A DNA stretch of 64,000 nt from Antilocapra americana (lineage: Eukaryota; Chordata; Mammalia; Artiodactyla; Antilocapridae). The position numbers were made by a program, and so were the translations under genes. Shown here piece after piece: positions 37,978 through 49,009 of this stretch. Location: contig ML660777.1 in the NCBI GenBank assembly GCA_007570785.1, positions 1,246,363 to 1,310,362 of the forward strand. The letters are read 5' to 3'. The first letter of the stretch is position 1. Each line of letters starts with the position of its first letter. The notes under the pieces were generated by a model. It searched no databases and was not told where the DNA came from. It saw nothing but the letters and a program-made list of their open reading frames with translations.

Positions 37978-38099
37978 CTATTTTATTTTTTTGTCATGCT
38001 ATGAGGCATGTTGGATCTTAGCTCCCTGACCAGGGATTGAACCTGCACCTCTGACTTGCAAGAGTGGAGTCTTAACCACTGAACTGCAAGGGAATCCCC
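37978..38099 (-). mobile_element. CHR-type SINE (short form)
   Basis: CCCTGACCAGGGATTGAACC and GAGTCTTAACCACTGAACTG with GGGAATCCCC form the reversed tRNA-derived head. Confidence 0.82.
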
Positions 38100-38516
38100 A
38101 AGCCAACTTTTTTTAACTTGAGATAGTACAAGCTTGTTCAGTAAAAATATATTTACTTCAATTCAAATATTTGCAACATTAGTCTGTAGGGAATTTTAAA
38201 AATGCAGCTGCTGTTTCAATAGCACCACACCTAGTACATTTTTCTTGGGGGGATGTGAAGTTCATGTCTTGATTCAACACCCCACAATGCTAATGCCAAG
38301 AGGTACTGATGGCACAAAATAAACTTGTAATATACAGTATGACTTTAAACTATAAAAGTTGATATTTATTATAATAAATACAATTATTAAAATATTGTAA
38401 TAGATTTGTTTATTTTTCTTTTAAGATACTAAAAGTTTCTGTTGTAGAGTGTATTACTTGTCTAATATGTTTCATTTCTTACATTTTCCCTTTGGTTCAA
38501 ATGCATTAGGCTGAAG

Positions 38517-38746
38517 TGGGCTTCCCTGGTAGCGCAGTGGTAAAGAATCTACCCGCCGGCCAATGCAGGAGGCATAAGACTCTCAGGTTCGATCCCTACG
38601 TTGGGAAGATCTTCTGAAAGAGGAAGGCATAGCAACATATGCCAGTATTCTTGCCTGGAGAATCCCACGGATAGCGAAGCCCGGCGAGCTATAGTCCATG
38701 GGGTCACAAAGAGTCAGACATGACTGAAGTGACTTAGCATGCACAC
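38517..38746 (+). mobile_element. Bov-tA SINE
   Basis: It starts GGGCTTCCCTGGTAGCGCAG and ends CTTAGCATGCACAC. A perfect 9-bp duplication, AGGCTGAAG (38508-38516 and 38747-38755), brackets it. Confidence 0.93.
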
Positions 38747-38966
38747 AGGCTGAAGCAATACTACTTCAAGTTTAGGAACAGAGAAAAATCTGATTTCCTC
38801 AAAATAAACTTTTTAAAGTAAGTTGTGAAATTTTGTGTCACATTATGTTTTTACAAGATTTTCCCATCTCTGTCTACAAAAAAAAAAAAAAAGAGAGAGA
38901 GAGAAAAGAAATGATACATGCAAATTCAAGTTCTCTTCCCAGTTCTTAGTACAAAACCAGGTCACA

Positions 38967-39060
38967 GGATTTCCCAGGGGGTACAGCTTCAATCCCTGGT
39001 AGGAAAACTAAGATCCACACACCGTGTGATACAGGCAAAAAGATTAAAAAAAAAAATCAA
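38967..39060 (+). mobile_element. CHR-type SINE, deleted
   Basis: GATTTCCCAGGGGGTACAGC, CTTCAATCCCTGGTAGGAAA and an A-rich tail. The head is internally deleted. Confidence 0.65.
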
Positions 39061-39580
39061 CCAAACCAAAAAAAGCAAGCACATTTTTCCATACAATCAT
39101 CCATTTCACTTGATATGAACTTAATTTAAATCTGGGTCCACTACCAGTGTCAGCTCAATGGAAGACAAACTTGTGTAATTTTCCCACGAAGCCATGGCAC
39201 ACATTTATACCAAACTCCATGTTTTTTATACAGGCAACATAAAAATACAGAGATAAGGGGCATTGTACTGAACCATTCAGACTGGGTGAACCTCTGTTAC
39301 AATTAAGAAGAAAAGAAACAGACCATTGTCCTCTCAACAATTCATTTCATAGTATTTCTGAATTTTTATCCCAATGTACTAATGTCTCCAGAAAATGAGC
39401 AACTAAAAGAACTAGGAAAACAGAGGCACTTGTATCATTACTTTCGTTGTTCTTGCTCTCCTTTGCCCAGATGTCATTTATGCTTTAGACTACCTTGACA
39501 AAGCTTAAGGGGAGAAAAAGCAAAAGCAAAAAAAACTTCTCTGAAAACATCAGGAAGCACAATGTACCCTGGATGGTTGT

Positions 39581-39609
39581 ATGCAAATTGCATGCAAATG
39601 AATGCAAAT
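39581..39609 (+). promoter_or_regulatory. Triple octamer (ATGCAAAT) cluster
   Basis: Three perfect ATGCAAAT octamers lie at 39581-39588, 39592-39599 and 39602-39609, starting 11 and 10 bp apart, about one helical turn each. ATGCAAAT is the classical site for POU/OCT factors. The stretch lies in an unannotated part of the intron, so an enhancer role is inference only. It could also be a local duplication of a short motif. Confidence 0.4.
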
Positions 39610-40142
39610 GAACTTGTGGTCCTGCTATTTTATCTGTCTATAAAGACAGAGCCCCAAGGGAAAACTCAGTGTGTTGCTCTGAATCCCCAGAGTTGAGGGG
39701 AAGAAAGGGAATCGACTTCTGGCTCATTTATTTAATGCCTCTCTATCTGTTCTTTCTATAACAGTAAGTACATATATGATATATGTTATGAAATATAAAT
39801 TACATGTTATATTTACACTGCTCACTATTGTTTGGGGGAGGGATGGATATATACCCCTATATATAAATATATCAGACCCTACAGGGTAAATCTACCAAAA
39901 GAAGTCACAACAATAAAACCTTGATTTCTTGAATGACTTCAACAATGCATTCACACTCTTAATTAGTTTGTGTAAAGATTTTGAGGGGATAAACACTTCC
40001 AGCAACCTTTCAGGTGAAATTGCTATACCATAAACAAGATTTTAATTCCAGTTTCCTTGTTCAGCCTCACTGAATCTGTGAGATGTCACTGCACCAGCTC
40101 TGTCCTCTCATCCTACCATATCATTCTGGAGAAATTCACTGA

Positions 40143-40337
40143 ATCAGTCAGGGTTGATTCTTTGCCATCCCACAGACTCTAACCTGCCAGGCTCCTCTGT
40201 CCATGGAATTCCCCAGGCAAGAATACTGGAGTGGGTTGCCATTCCCTTCTCCAGGGGCTCTTGTGACCCAGGGATCGAGCACAGGTCTCCCACATCGCAG
40301 GCAGATTCTTTACCATATGAGCCACCAGGGAAGCCCA
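40143..40337 (-). mobile_element. Bov-tA SINE, tail end shortened
   Basis: The left end is truncated at ATCAGTCAGGGTTGATTC. CCAGGCAAGAATACTGGAGT and CCACCAGGGAAGCCC are intact. Confidence 0.87.
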
Positions 40338-40770
40338 TGGATCTCAGTTATTTTTCTCTGAGGTATCCCTCCCAGCATTTCTGCAGACAGTTTGAGCTGA
40401 AATACAGTTTGTATCAGGAAAGTTTTTGACACATAACAAACAAAAACATACACTAGAGGGACAAATTAAGTCATGCTGGTAGTGAGGAGGGCCCTGGGGG
40501 CCCACCACATGGCAGGCGGCTGGATGGGGGCTGATTTCACATCTTCCACTCTCTTTCCTTCAAAACACCCAGAACTTGCCAGAGCCTGTGTCTAATTCTT
40601 GTCTTGGCAAATATGATCCTGGTGCCCAGGGCCCCCACTATTTATGCACCAGTGGTCTCCAGTTAACATAAATCCCTTCCTGAAGAATGAACAGTCTCTC
40701 AGGTGGGTGGTATTGCCCACTTCCTTCTTTGCAGCACTCTCTCAGCAACTGCGTCTAAAGGCAACGGCCT

Positions 40771-40866
40771 GGGGTTCTGGAGGGGGAGCATATGTAAACC
40801 CAGGGCGATATCATGTCATTGTATGGCGAAACTAATAAAATAAATGAATAAATGAATAAATAAAAA
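40771..40866 (+). mobile_element. Very short 5'-truncated L1-like insertion
   Basis: 96 bases ending with ATTGTATGGCGAAACTAATA and an AATAAATG-type A-rich tail, like bovid L1 3' ends. It is bracketed by a 15-bp duplication, TAAAGGCAACGGCCT (40756-40770) and TAAAGGCAATGGCCT (40867-40881), one mismatch. Confidence 0.8.
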
Positions 40867-40938
40867 TAAAGGCAATGGCCTTCAAAGGTCTGGGGAACAA
40901 ATACCTGGAAAAAAAAAACTGGTGTATGGAACTTCCTT

Positions 40939-41087
40939 GTTGTTGTTCAGTCACTAAGTCATATTCAGCTCTTTGTGACTCCATGGATTGCAGCATGCCA
41001 GGCTTCCCTGTCCTCCACTATCTTCTGGAGTTTGCTCAAGTTCGTGTCCATAGAGTCGGTGATGCTATCTAACCATCTCTTCCCCAA
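40939..41087 (-). mobile_element. BovB 3' tail fragment
   Basis: GTTGTTCAGTCACTAAGTCA, GATTGCAGCATGCCAGGCTT and GAGTTTGCTCAAGTTCGTGT are the reversed BovB 3' tail. Flanking GGAACTTCCTT (40928-40938) and AGAACCTCCTT (41088-41098) look like a diverged target duplication. Confidence 0.8.
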
Positions 41088-41551
41088 AGAACCTCCTTAA
41101 AATAACATAATGTAATTATTTATGAAAACTGCTTACAACTCTAAGTGCTTAATATAAATTACACATCTATTAATATTTGCAACTACTCAACATTAAAAAT
41201 ACACCCCAAAATAGGCATTTTAAATTAGATAAACACAAGTATAAATAAAAAGTTCTAAGTTCCCTCCTGTTCTCCAACGGACAAGCAACTGCAGTGGTAT
41301 TCACCCTGCAGAGGATGACCCATTAGGACTCAAGGTTGGATCCAAGATGCACAACTGGTCTAAGAGATTGGAAGCTGATAAAACAGTCTGCCTATACAGG
41401 TTGCTGTTTGTGCCAAGTATTGAGCCTAAAGTCACCACAGGTTGGCCAGGGTGGCAGTTATGCAGGAAGCTGGATGTGAAAGACCAAGGACAAAACAAGA
41501 GCGCATTGGAACCGGGAAGACAATTAGAATCCATACCTGCTTCTCATCAAC

Positions 41552-41697
41552 TCTAATCTTGATGTCATGGGTGACCTACATGAGAAGCTGGATCTCCTTG
41601 GGTGACTCAGGACCTCCAGAAGTTGAAGGAGATCTGGCAGGACCTGGACGTGCTGGGGGTCTGGGCACCAACTCATGCCAACAAGGTAAATCAATGA
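41552..41697 (+). pseudogene. Protein-like, frame-broken segment, unrecognised
   Basis: One frame reads NSNLDVMGDLHEKLDLLG then stops at 41603. A second frame continues across that point from 41599 with TQDLQKLKEIWQDLDVLGVW and ends at a TGA at 41695. The joined helix-like, charged composition suggests coding ancestry with a one-base frame change, but I do not recognise the family and chance is possible. Nothing beside it identifies a source gene or a clear retroposed end. Confidence 0.2.
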
Positions 41698-42175
41698 CAC
41701 CCCAGGGCCCATGACCTTCCAGCAACCTTCAGAGTCTCAAAACTATGGTTGCTGCTGATTCTCTTGTAGCTTCGGGTTGGCACAGTCCTTAAGAACCACA
41801 GAATCCTCAGATATATATTTGAGACAACCATTTGTTTAAATGACACGGCAGAGCACAGAAGAGCACAGAACAGAATAGAAAATCTTGGCAACATCCCATG
41901 AAGAAAGGGGACTGTTTCCTGCAGCCTTTGTTTCAGTTATGTATCTGTTTGTACCTATATAGGGGTACCTGATCACCATGTACTAATAAAAATATATCTT
42001 CTAGTAACTCTGTGGCCAAAAGTTGGAAAGTCATTGGTGGAGTTTGTCTTCCAGGCTGCACCCTGGGGTTCCACTTTGGAGTCTGTTCTTGAGTCCCATG
42101 GGCCTTTTCGGGACCTTCACCTTCCTCCTCAGCTCACCCCTAAATCCACATGCTCTCCAAAGGCCCTCCCTGTAT

Positions 42176-42189
42176 TTTTTTTTTTTTTG
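42176..42189. repeat. Poly-T run
   Basis: About 14 T in a row with no recognised SINE beside it. Confidence 0.85.
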
Positions 42190-43336
42190 CTTCTTGTGGT
42201 CCTTCTCTGCTCCTTTGGGGGGAATGGCATCAGTGACTGAATAAGTTTAAAGCCGCAACAGAAGCATTTTTTTCTTTTCCTCTTCCTCCTGCAGGCTCAA
42301 CACAGCTCACTTGACTCTAGGATATGAAAAGCTTGAGATATTTTAGCAAAAATGTTATCACCAAAATCTTAGGCATGAACTAGTAATTTCTAATTATCTC
42401 CTGGAAAGCAATTTGAACAGCTTGGCCTAAATATGAACAAACTCAGTTTATAAGCCATAGAGAGGAATAGCTACAACAAAATGGAATGAAAAGGCCTTCT
42501 CCTGGGGAGTGTGTATGCTGGCATCTTTGACATCATGATGATTGCCAGGTGTGACAAAGTGAGCCGAGCTATAAAACCATGGTCTTCAATCACCAACACC
42601 TAGTGGGGTATTTCATTAACTCAAACAGTATTTATTGAACACCTATGAAATTCTAAGTGCTGTGCTTGGTGCAAAGTATACAACATAAAATCAGGACACA
42701 TGAATGCTTATTATTCCTGGACAGAGAAGCAAAGTGTGGTCTTTATTTTAATGCAGTCATATAGTTAACTCATGGAAACTTGTTGAAGGGATTTACTAAA
42801 TTGTGTGCTTGCTATATGAGGTCTTTTTGGGAATTAAAAGCTTTGAAAGATCCCATTTGCTGGGCTATCAGTGGCTTTAAAAAAACATTCACAGGAACCC
42901 TCAGAACTTGAAAAATGCAGGGAAAAGACTGGAACGTTGACACTTTGCTCAACTTGACATTTTGTTCACATTTAAAATGGACATGTGGATTTAGCCAGTG
43001 ACAATTTTATACTCAACTCATCTCTCCTTTCCAAACCTGCCTGAGCTTAATCGAAAATCATAGATTTGGACAGAACAGCAGAGTGAGCTAGCTGGGTGGG
43101 AATGAAGTCAGAATCTCAGAACAGATTCACAGACTTTCATGAGCATGATTCACATGTTACTCTTCCTCTGGCCACCCCTGCCACGTAACCATGGGGACAT
43201 GAGCATGCAGGCACTGGACGCATCACCATCCTACTGGGAGGAAAACTGATCTATGATATTCCTAAACATTTGGAAAATACATTTATCTCAGAACACCCCT
43301 GACATTTCTTTTTATGATGTTAATTAAACTTTGGAT

Positions 43337-43417
43337 TGGGTTGGCCAAAAAGTTTGTTTCAGATTTTTCCATACCACCTTACAGAAAAACCCAAACAAAC
43401 TTTATGACCAACCCAAT
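43337..43417. mobile_element. Mariner-type palindromic MITE (81 bp)
   Basis: The left arm TTGGGTTGGCCAAAAAGTTT and the inverted right arm TTGGGTTGGTCATAAAGTTT are near-perfect inverted repeats of about 36 bases around a short loop. This is the common cetartiodactyl mariner-derived palindrome. The RNA would form a long hairpin. Confidence 0.88.
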
Positions 43418-43810
43418 ATAACATTTGAATTTGTTTAATAGAATTATATTCCACCCTGGCTTGAACAGAGAGTTGGCAGGTGGACAAGTACTTGACTTCA
43501 CCTGATTTTCAAGGACCGCTCCTGAGGACAGGCGACTCTCAAGTGAGATTCGAGGTCCTGGTTACCTAATCAAACTAAAAACATCATGCTTATCATCATT
43601 CCCTGTAATAGTGCTGATCATGGTTTTTTCTTGGTGATGTTGCCAAAATTCTATATTTTTAAGAGCTGGCAGGTAACATCTAAACAGTGCTATAAATAAA
43701 AATTCACATGGTTTACAAACCTGAGGATACCAAACACGTGGCCCAGTACTGAAAAAATTTTGTAGCCTTTAATTTATATTTTGATAATTCTCAAAACTCC
43801 TTCTCCATCT

Positions 43811-44031
43811 TCTGCTACTGCTGCTGCTGCTTAGTCGCTCAGCCATGTCTGACTCTCTGTGATCCCATGCACTGTAGCCCACCAGACTCCTGTGTTCATG
43901 GGATTCTCCAAGCAAGAATACTGGGGTGGGTTGCCATTTCCCTCTCCAGGGAATCTTCCCAACCCAGGGATTGATCCTGGGTTTCCTGCACTGTAAGCAG
44001 ATTCTCAACCCTCTGTACCACCAGGGAAGCC
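43811..44031 (-). mobile_element. Bov-tA SINE with TGC-rich tail
   Basis: It begins TCTGCTACTGCTGCTGCTGC and TTAGTCGCTCAGCC and ends CACCAGGGAAGCC. CTCCATCT (43803-43810) and CTCCACCT (44032-44039) flank it. Confidence 0.9.
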
Positions 44032-45066
44032 CTCCACCTCCCTAGCAAAAGCCTCTGTCTGTTCTTCCTTGATATTCCGTTCAAACTCCCCACACCCACC
44101 AAACTTTCATTCTGGACTCCAGTAGTCCAGAGATCAGCATCAAGCTGTTTCATCCATGCCAAGACTCTCAGGGTCATTCATTCATCCCCAAAGTTAAGAG
44201 GTCACTAGGTTTTACAACGTGTCATAAATAAGTGCTAATATAATATTTCTTCTCCACTATCTCTCAGTGTCTCAAATATCTCAAAATGTTTCTCCATCCT
44301 AATCTTATCAGTGTTTCAAGCCCTCAACCAAGGTTCTCAGCTATCTAGCCACTCTCCAATCCCACCTCATTTACAACCAGCTCTATACCCCCCTACCCAC
44401 CGTAACTTTCAAAATACAAATCTTGAAAATTATAAATGTCTCGCAGTGAAGATCTGACGAAGTCAGTCTGTTGCTGACAAAGCAAAAGCCTTTTTATCTG
44501 TACTCTGCTACCTTTCTAGACCCCCACCCATGGACCAGTTTTAGCCACATCAAACTACAAGCAGCACTACATCATCCTTGCTATTATCCCACAGTATTTC
44601 TTCTGCCTAGAATATCCTTCTTTTACTTCACTGACCCTCTAGGCAGCAGCCCATCCTTCACAACAGCCCTGACCTTCCCCTGCATCAGCATAAATCATCC
44701 ACCCTCCCCACATGAATGGAATGATCCAAGGTCTGCGACTTGCTTCAAAGTCATGGGGGAAGGAGAGAGGAGTGGGAGCAGGTGTAGATGAAACAAGATT
44801 GGCCATGAGTGATAACTGTAGAGCTGCCTTATGGGTATTTTTAAAAATATTTTCTCCACCTTGATAGTTGAAATTTTACATTTAAGACATTTTTTTAAAA
44901 AGGGACTCTTACTTATTTACATGGTGATTGTCCCCAGGAAAACCTTAAAGTCCTTGAAACCTGAATCTGGGTCTTATTTTTGCAACCTCGGCCCTTAATA
45001 ACTATGACAACACCTGACACTTAGCGATGATCTATCAAATATATGAATGAATGAAAAAGCAAGTGA

Positions 45067-45258
45067 AAATGAAAGTTGCTCAGTCATGTCTGACTCTTTG
45101 AGACCCCATGGACTATACAGTCCATGGAATTCTCCAGGCCAGAATACTGGAGTGGGTAGCCTTTCGTTTCTCCAGGGGATCTTCCCAACCCAGGGATCGA
45201 ACCCAGGTCTCCTGCATTGCAAGCAGATTCTTTACCAGCTGAGACACAAGGGAAGCCC
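45067..45258 (-). mobile_element. Bov-tA SINE, short-tail variant
   Basis: Reverse Bov-tA with the deleted linker CCATGGACTATACAGTCCAT, a diagnostic short variant. The right end CACAAGGGAAGCCC leads straight into a second partial copy. Confidence 0.88.
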
Positions 45259-45379
45259 AGTAATATGGGAGTGAGTAGCCTATCCCTTCTTCAGCAGATC
45301 TTCCTGACCCAGGAATCGAACCAGGGTCTCCCGCCTTGCAGGTGAATTCTTTACCAACTGAGCTTTCATAGGGAAGCCC
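45259..45379 (-). mobile_element. Partial Bov-tA (head only), tandem with the previous copy
   Basis: ATCTTCCTGACCCAGGAATC, GAACCAGGGTCTCCCGCC, TTCTTTACCAACTGAGC and GGGAAGCCCC form a second tRNA head in the same orientation with no BovB-type tail between the two. Confidence 0.85.
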
Positions 45380-45654
45380 CCTATGAAAGAGGAAAGGAAG
45401 GAATAAACAGAAGTCAGTAAAATGATCTCTTCCTTTCCCGAGGGTGCTGGGTAACATTCAGTTGATGATGACATCCTGTCCACTACCCTGGCATTTTCAC
45501 GTTTAATGGTGAGCTTTCACAGGCTCAGCCTCCCTGTCCCCACCAACCTGACGATAGCAATTTGGTTTAGTGAGTAAAACATCCAAACATGACATATATC
45601 ATTAGAAACAACGACAAATGAACTGGGTGAGAGGGTGGGTCACCTACATAAAAA

Positions 45655-46125
45655 AGCGCTCCACTTCATGAGTACATTCATAAGTCCCATTAGTTCATTT
45701 AGTCCAACAAAGTTAGCCTTAGGTACCCAACTAACACAATCAGCTATACAGTACTATATTGTAGTAGATTTACAATGCTTCTCATACAAATAATACATTA
45801 AAAAACACACACACACAAATGAAAACATTTTAAATCGTACAGTACCTTGAAAAGTACAGTAGCACCAACTATATCACCACGGCTTCTGTTCTTGCTTCCT
45901 GGCATTCTGGGCTTGAAACAAAGATCCTGTACTACCGTACTCTACACAGTACTGTATAGTAAAGTACACAAAAGCACAGCCAGTCACAGAGGACGCACAC
46001 ACGTGACAATGTACACCTGATACGTGAACTCACTACTGTGACTGCACACGCGAACGCACGTTCACATCTTTGGAATTTCACCACTCGGAGGTTCATATGA
46101 AGGGATTTGCTGCAATTCCTCTGAT
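45655..46125 (-). mobile_element. Tigger/pogo-like DNA transposon relic (tentative)
   Basis: Phrases such as CCAACAAAGTTAGCCTTAGG, GTACCCAACTAACACAATC and repeated GTACAGTA/AGTACTGTA motifs resemble the 3' part of a Tigger-type element in reverse. No transposase frame survives. I am unsure of the subfamily. Confidence 0.45.
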
Positions 46126-47730
46126 CGGGAGACAGCCTAACCTGTCCCCAGAGGAAACGCTACAGGGGGTGACTGACAGGTCATTGCAGAGATGAGGCAG
46201 AAGGGAACCCAGTTTTCAAGATTCTTCATGTATAGGAATTAATGATTCCTAATAATCTCCACTTACTGCTGATAATTCTCAATATGTTGAGGGTCATAGA
46301 TCTGGGTGGAAACCAATGGAAATTTCTCACACCTCAAAGACGGATGATAAAGTTTCTTGATATAGTACCCTTAAGGTCTAAAGATTAAAGTCTCACATTC
46401 TTCTCATATCTTGACAGAAAAGGCAATTATGTGTTTGGAAACAAAGACAGTGCCTTATATAAAAAGGCACTAAACACACCCAGAACTTGTCTGGCAGAAA
46501 TCCTCTGTAGTCAGCTCCCAATCAAAGAAACCAGGAGGAAAACACACCTGGAATGCAACTGGCCCGGGTGTTGTAAGAAAGCAAATACCAGAGCAATGTT
46601 GTGGCCACCGAAAAGGCACGTACCCTTTACAGGACTGAGTTATCGTGAGCTGAAGATATAACTGTTTGCTCCTGTTTACTGGAGACTATTTTAGGGCCCT
46701 TTGCTCATTTGACACCCACTGGGTGGTTTCTTTCCAAAGTTGGGGAGAAACCAGTTCACTCCCTACCCGGGAAAAGCTCCCAGTGGCCCCCAAACAAGCC
46801 TTCACTACACACCCAGCCTCCTCTAAGCACACTTCGTGACTTAGTTTCTGCTATTTGCTCTTCTGACCAGCTCTTTATCACCAGGACACTCACAATGGCG
46901 ATCAGGGCACTAAGGACTTCATCGAGGCTACCTTGTGAATGTGGGGTAAATGGGGAAAAATCTGGCTCCATCCTGTATCACACTGTGATCTGTCATGTAC
47001 AGGTAAAATCGGATTTAAAGAACATCAGCCTCACAAAATTATTCCCCTTGTTCCATGCACATGGGTGAGTATCTATGTATCTACATATATGTCATCTACA
47101 AATGTAGCCACATAAAATATTAATTGACATGACAGCCATACTTCTATTTCAATTTGGGGGGGGAGACAAGTTCTTTCCCAACTACATCATTTCCCCTCAA
47201 GGTGACTTCAATTTTCATCATTTAAGAGACTTTAACGTTCTCCAAGACTTTAATGTGAAAATGCTCTGAAAAAGCATCGTAGGCACCGAGATCTGTTCTT
47301 ACTCTTAGATTAAGAACATCTTGAAGTTGAGAGTGAAAGTGATTTGCCTTGCACCACATTCCATACAGGGATACAGTGTAAACTCGACAGACTTCTTAAA
47401 ACTAAGAGAACAACAACAAAAATCTAAGATGAACTGACATCATTCTACACGGGGCCAATCATCACAAGAATGAAAATATGCAATTTGTTCACAAGCTGAG
47501 AATTTACTAACGTCGCCATTGGCTTTTTCATGACACCCACAGTTTAAATTTCTAACATATGCTTTTTTGAAAGAGCAACTCACCTTGTCAAAGAATTAAC
47601 ATTATTCCTCACATCTGTCCGAATGGCCATCATCAAAAATAACACAAGTGACAAGTTCGGGCAAGAATGTGGAGGGAAAAAAAGCTTCATACACTGTTGG
47701 TAGGAATGTAAGCTGGTGTACCCACTGTAA

Positions 47731-47747
47731 ACACACACACACACACA
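47731..47747. repeat. (AC)8 microsatellite followed by AT repeats
   Basis: ACACACACAC then ATATATAT inside the L1 segment. Confidence 0.92.
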
Positions 47748-48108
47748 TATATATGGTTTCCTCAAAAAATTAAAAGTAGAACCACCATAGGATCCAGCAA
47801 CTCCACTCCGGGGTATATCTATGGAAGAAACAAAAGCACAAATTCGAAAACATACACACACCCCAATGTTCATGGCAGTACTAGTCACAGATGCCAAGAC
47901 ATGGAAGCAATCTAAGTGTCCATCAACAGATGAATGAGTTAAAAAACTGTGGTATATATTATATATAACAATGGAATACTACTCAGCCACTAAAAAAGAA
48001 TGAAATGATGCCATTTGCAACTGTCATACTAGGTAAAGTAAGTCAGGAAGAGAAAGACAAATACCATATGGTATCACTTATATATGGAATCTAAAAACAA
48101 AAGGAAGC

Positions 48109-48198
48109 TGTCTAGGGCCACACCACCCTGAAAGTGCCTAATCTCACCTAATCTCAGAAGCTAAGCAGGGTTGGGCCTGGTTAGCACTTGGATGGGAG
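48109..48198 (+). pseudogene. 5S rRNA retropseudogene, 3'-truncated
   Basis: The first 89 or so of about 121 bases of 5S rRNA are present without indels: GTCTAGGGCCACACCACCCT, AGAAGCTAAGCAGGGTTGGG and TACTTGG-like CACTTGGATGGGAG. Against 5S as I remember it there are about 12 substitutions, mostly G to A or C to T at former CpG sites. The last third is missing, so the C box is incomplete and transcription by pol III is unlikely. Flanking AAAAGGAAGC (48099-48108) and AAAAAGAAGC (48199-48208) look like a target duplication within L1. Confidence 0.92.
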
Positions 48199-49009
48199 AA
48201 AAAGAAGCAAACTCAGATATATAGAACAAACTTGTGGGTACCAGTGGGGAGAGGGGAAGGAGGAGAGGCAATGTAGAAGCAGGGGACTAAGAGGTATAAA
48301 TTATTAGGTATAAGCTACAACGGTATATTGTACAATATGGGGAATATAGCCAAATTCTACAATAACTATAAATGGAGTATAACTTTTAAAAATTGTGAAT
48401 CACTATTTGTACCCATAACTTACATATTACTGTACATCAACTATACTTTTAATTAAAAAAAAAAAAACTAACATTTTAATCTACTCATCAGTGAAATCTA
48501 AAGTTCTCCAGATCAGTGTTTGCTCTGATGGGGCCCGCTTGTTTTTATCCATGATTTTGGATTTACAAAGCAATACTCCCACTAAAGAAAATGAACATTA
48601 AAACATGTCTACCACCTTCCCACACTTTTCTATGCTTCTCAACTGCTGTATTAAAAAGGGAGCAATTTTACTTTCTTCTCTGTGCTGTGGACAGGACACC
48701 TTTGAAGAGTTTGCCACAGTGTGTGTGTGGGAAGCCCATAAGGAAAAATCACATGTGCTCTCAGACTTCTTAAAGAGCTGCCTGGCTTTAAGATGATTTA
48801 CCAGAAATGGGCTGCACTTTTTCCATTCATGAAGCACAGCAATTCAACAGTTGTGTTTTATTTTTCTGGGAGATCAATTACTGGGTGGCCTTCTTTCACC
48901 CCTGCGCACCCTCAAAAACACAGCAGTTAGAGAGATGCCATTAGGACCCAGGTGGATCCTGTCCCTCTGCTCCAAGGCCCTACTCAGACTCCCCTCTTCC
49001 TCAGAATAA

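Larger units (their letters stand above)
47590..48470 (+). mobile_element. L1 3' segment containing a 5S rRNA pseudogene
   Basis: Degraded L1 ORF2 terminus: ATGTGGAGGGAAAAAAAGC, CACTGTTGGTAGGAATGTAA, ATCCAGCAACTCCACTCCGG, TCAACAGATGAATGAG, AATGGAATACTACTCAGCC. The 3' UTR ends in TACATCAACTATACTTTTAA plus poly-A. Internal features are an AC/AT microsatellite at 47731-47755 and an inserted 5S rRNA copy at 48109-48198. Confidence 0.88.

Noticed and set aside
48109..48198. Functional 5S rRNA gene
   Set aside because: The last third is missing, the internal promoter is incomplete and there are about 12 substitutions, so it is a pseudogene.
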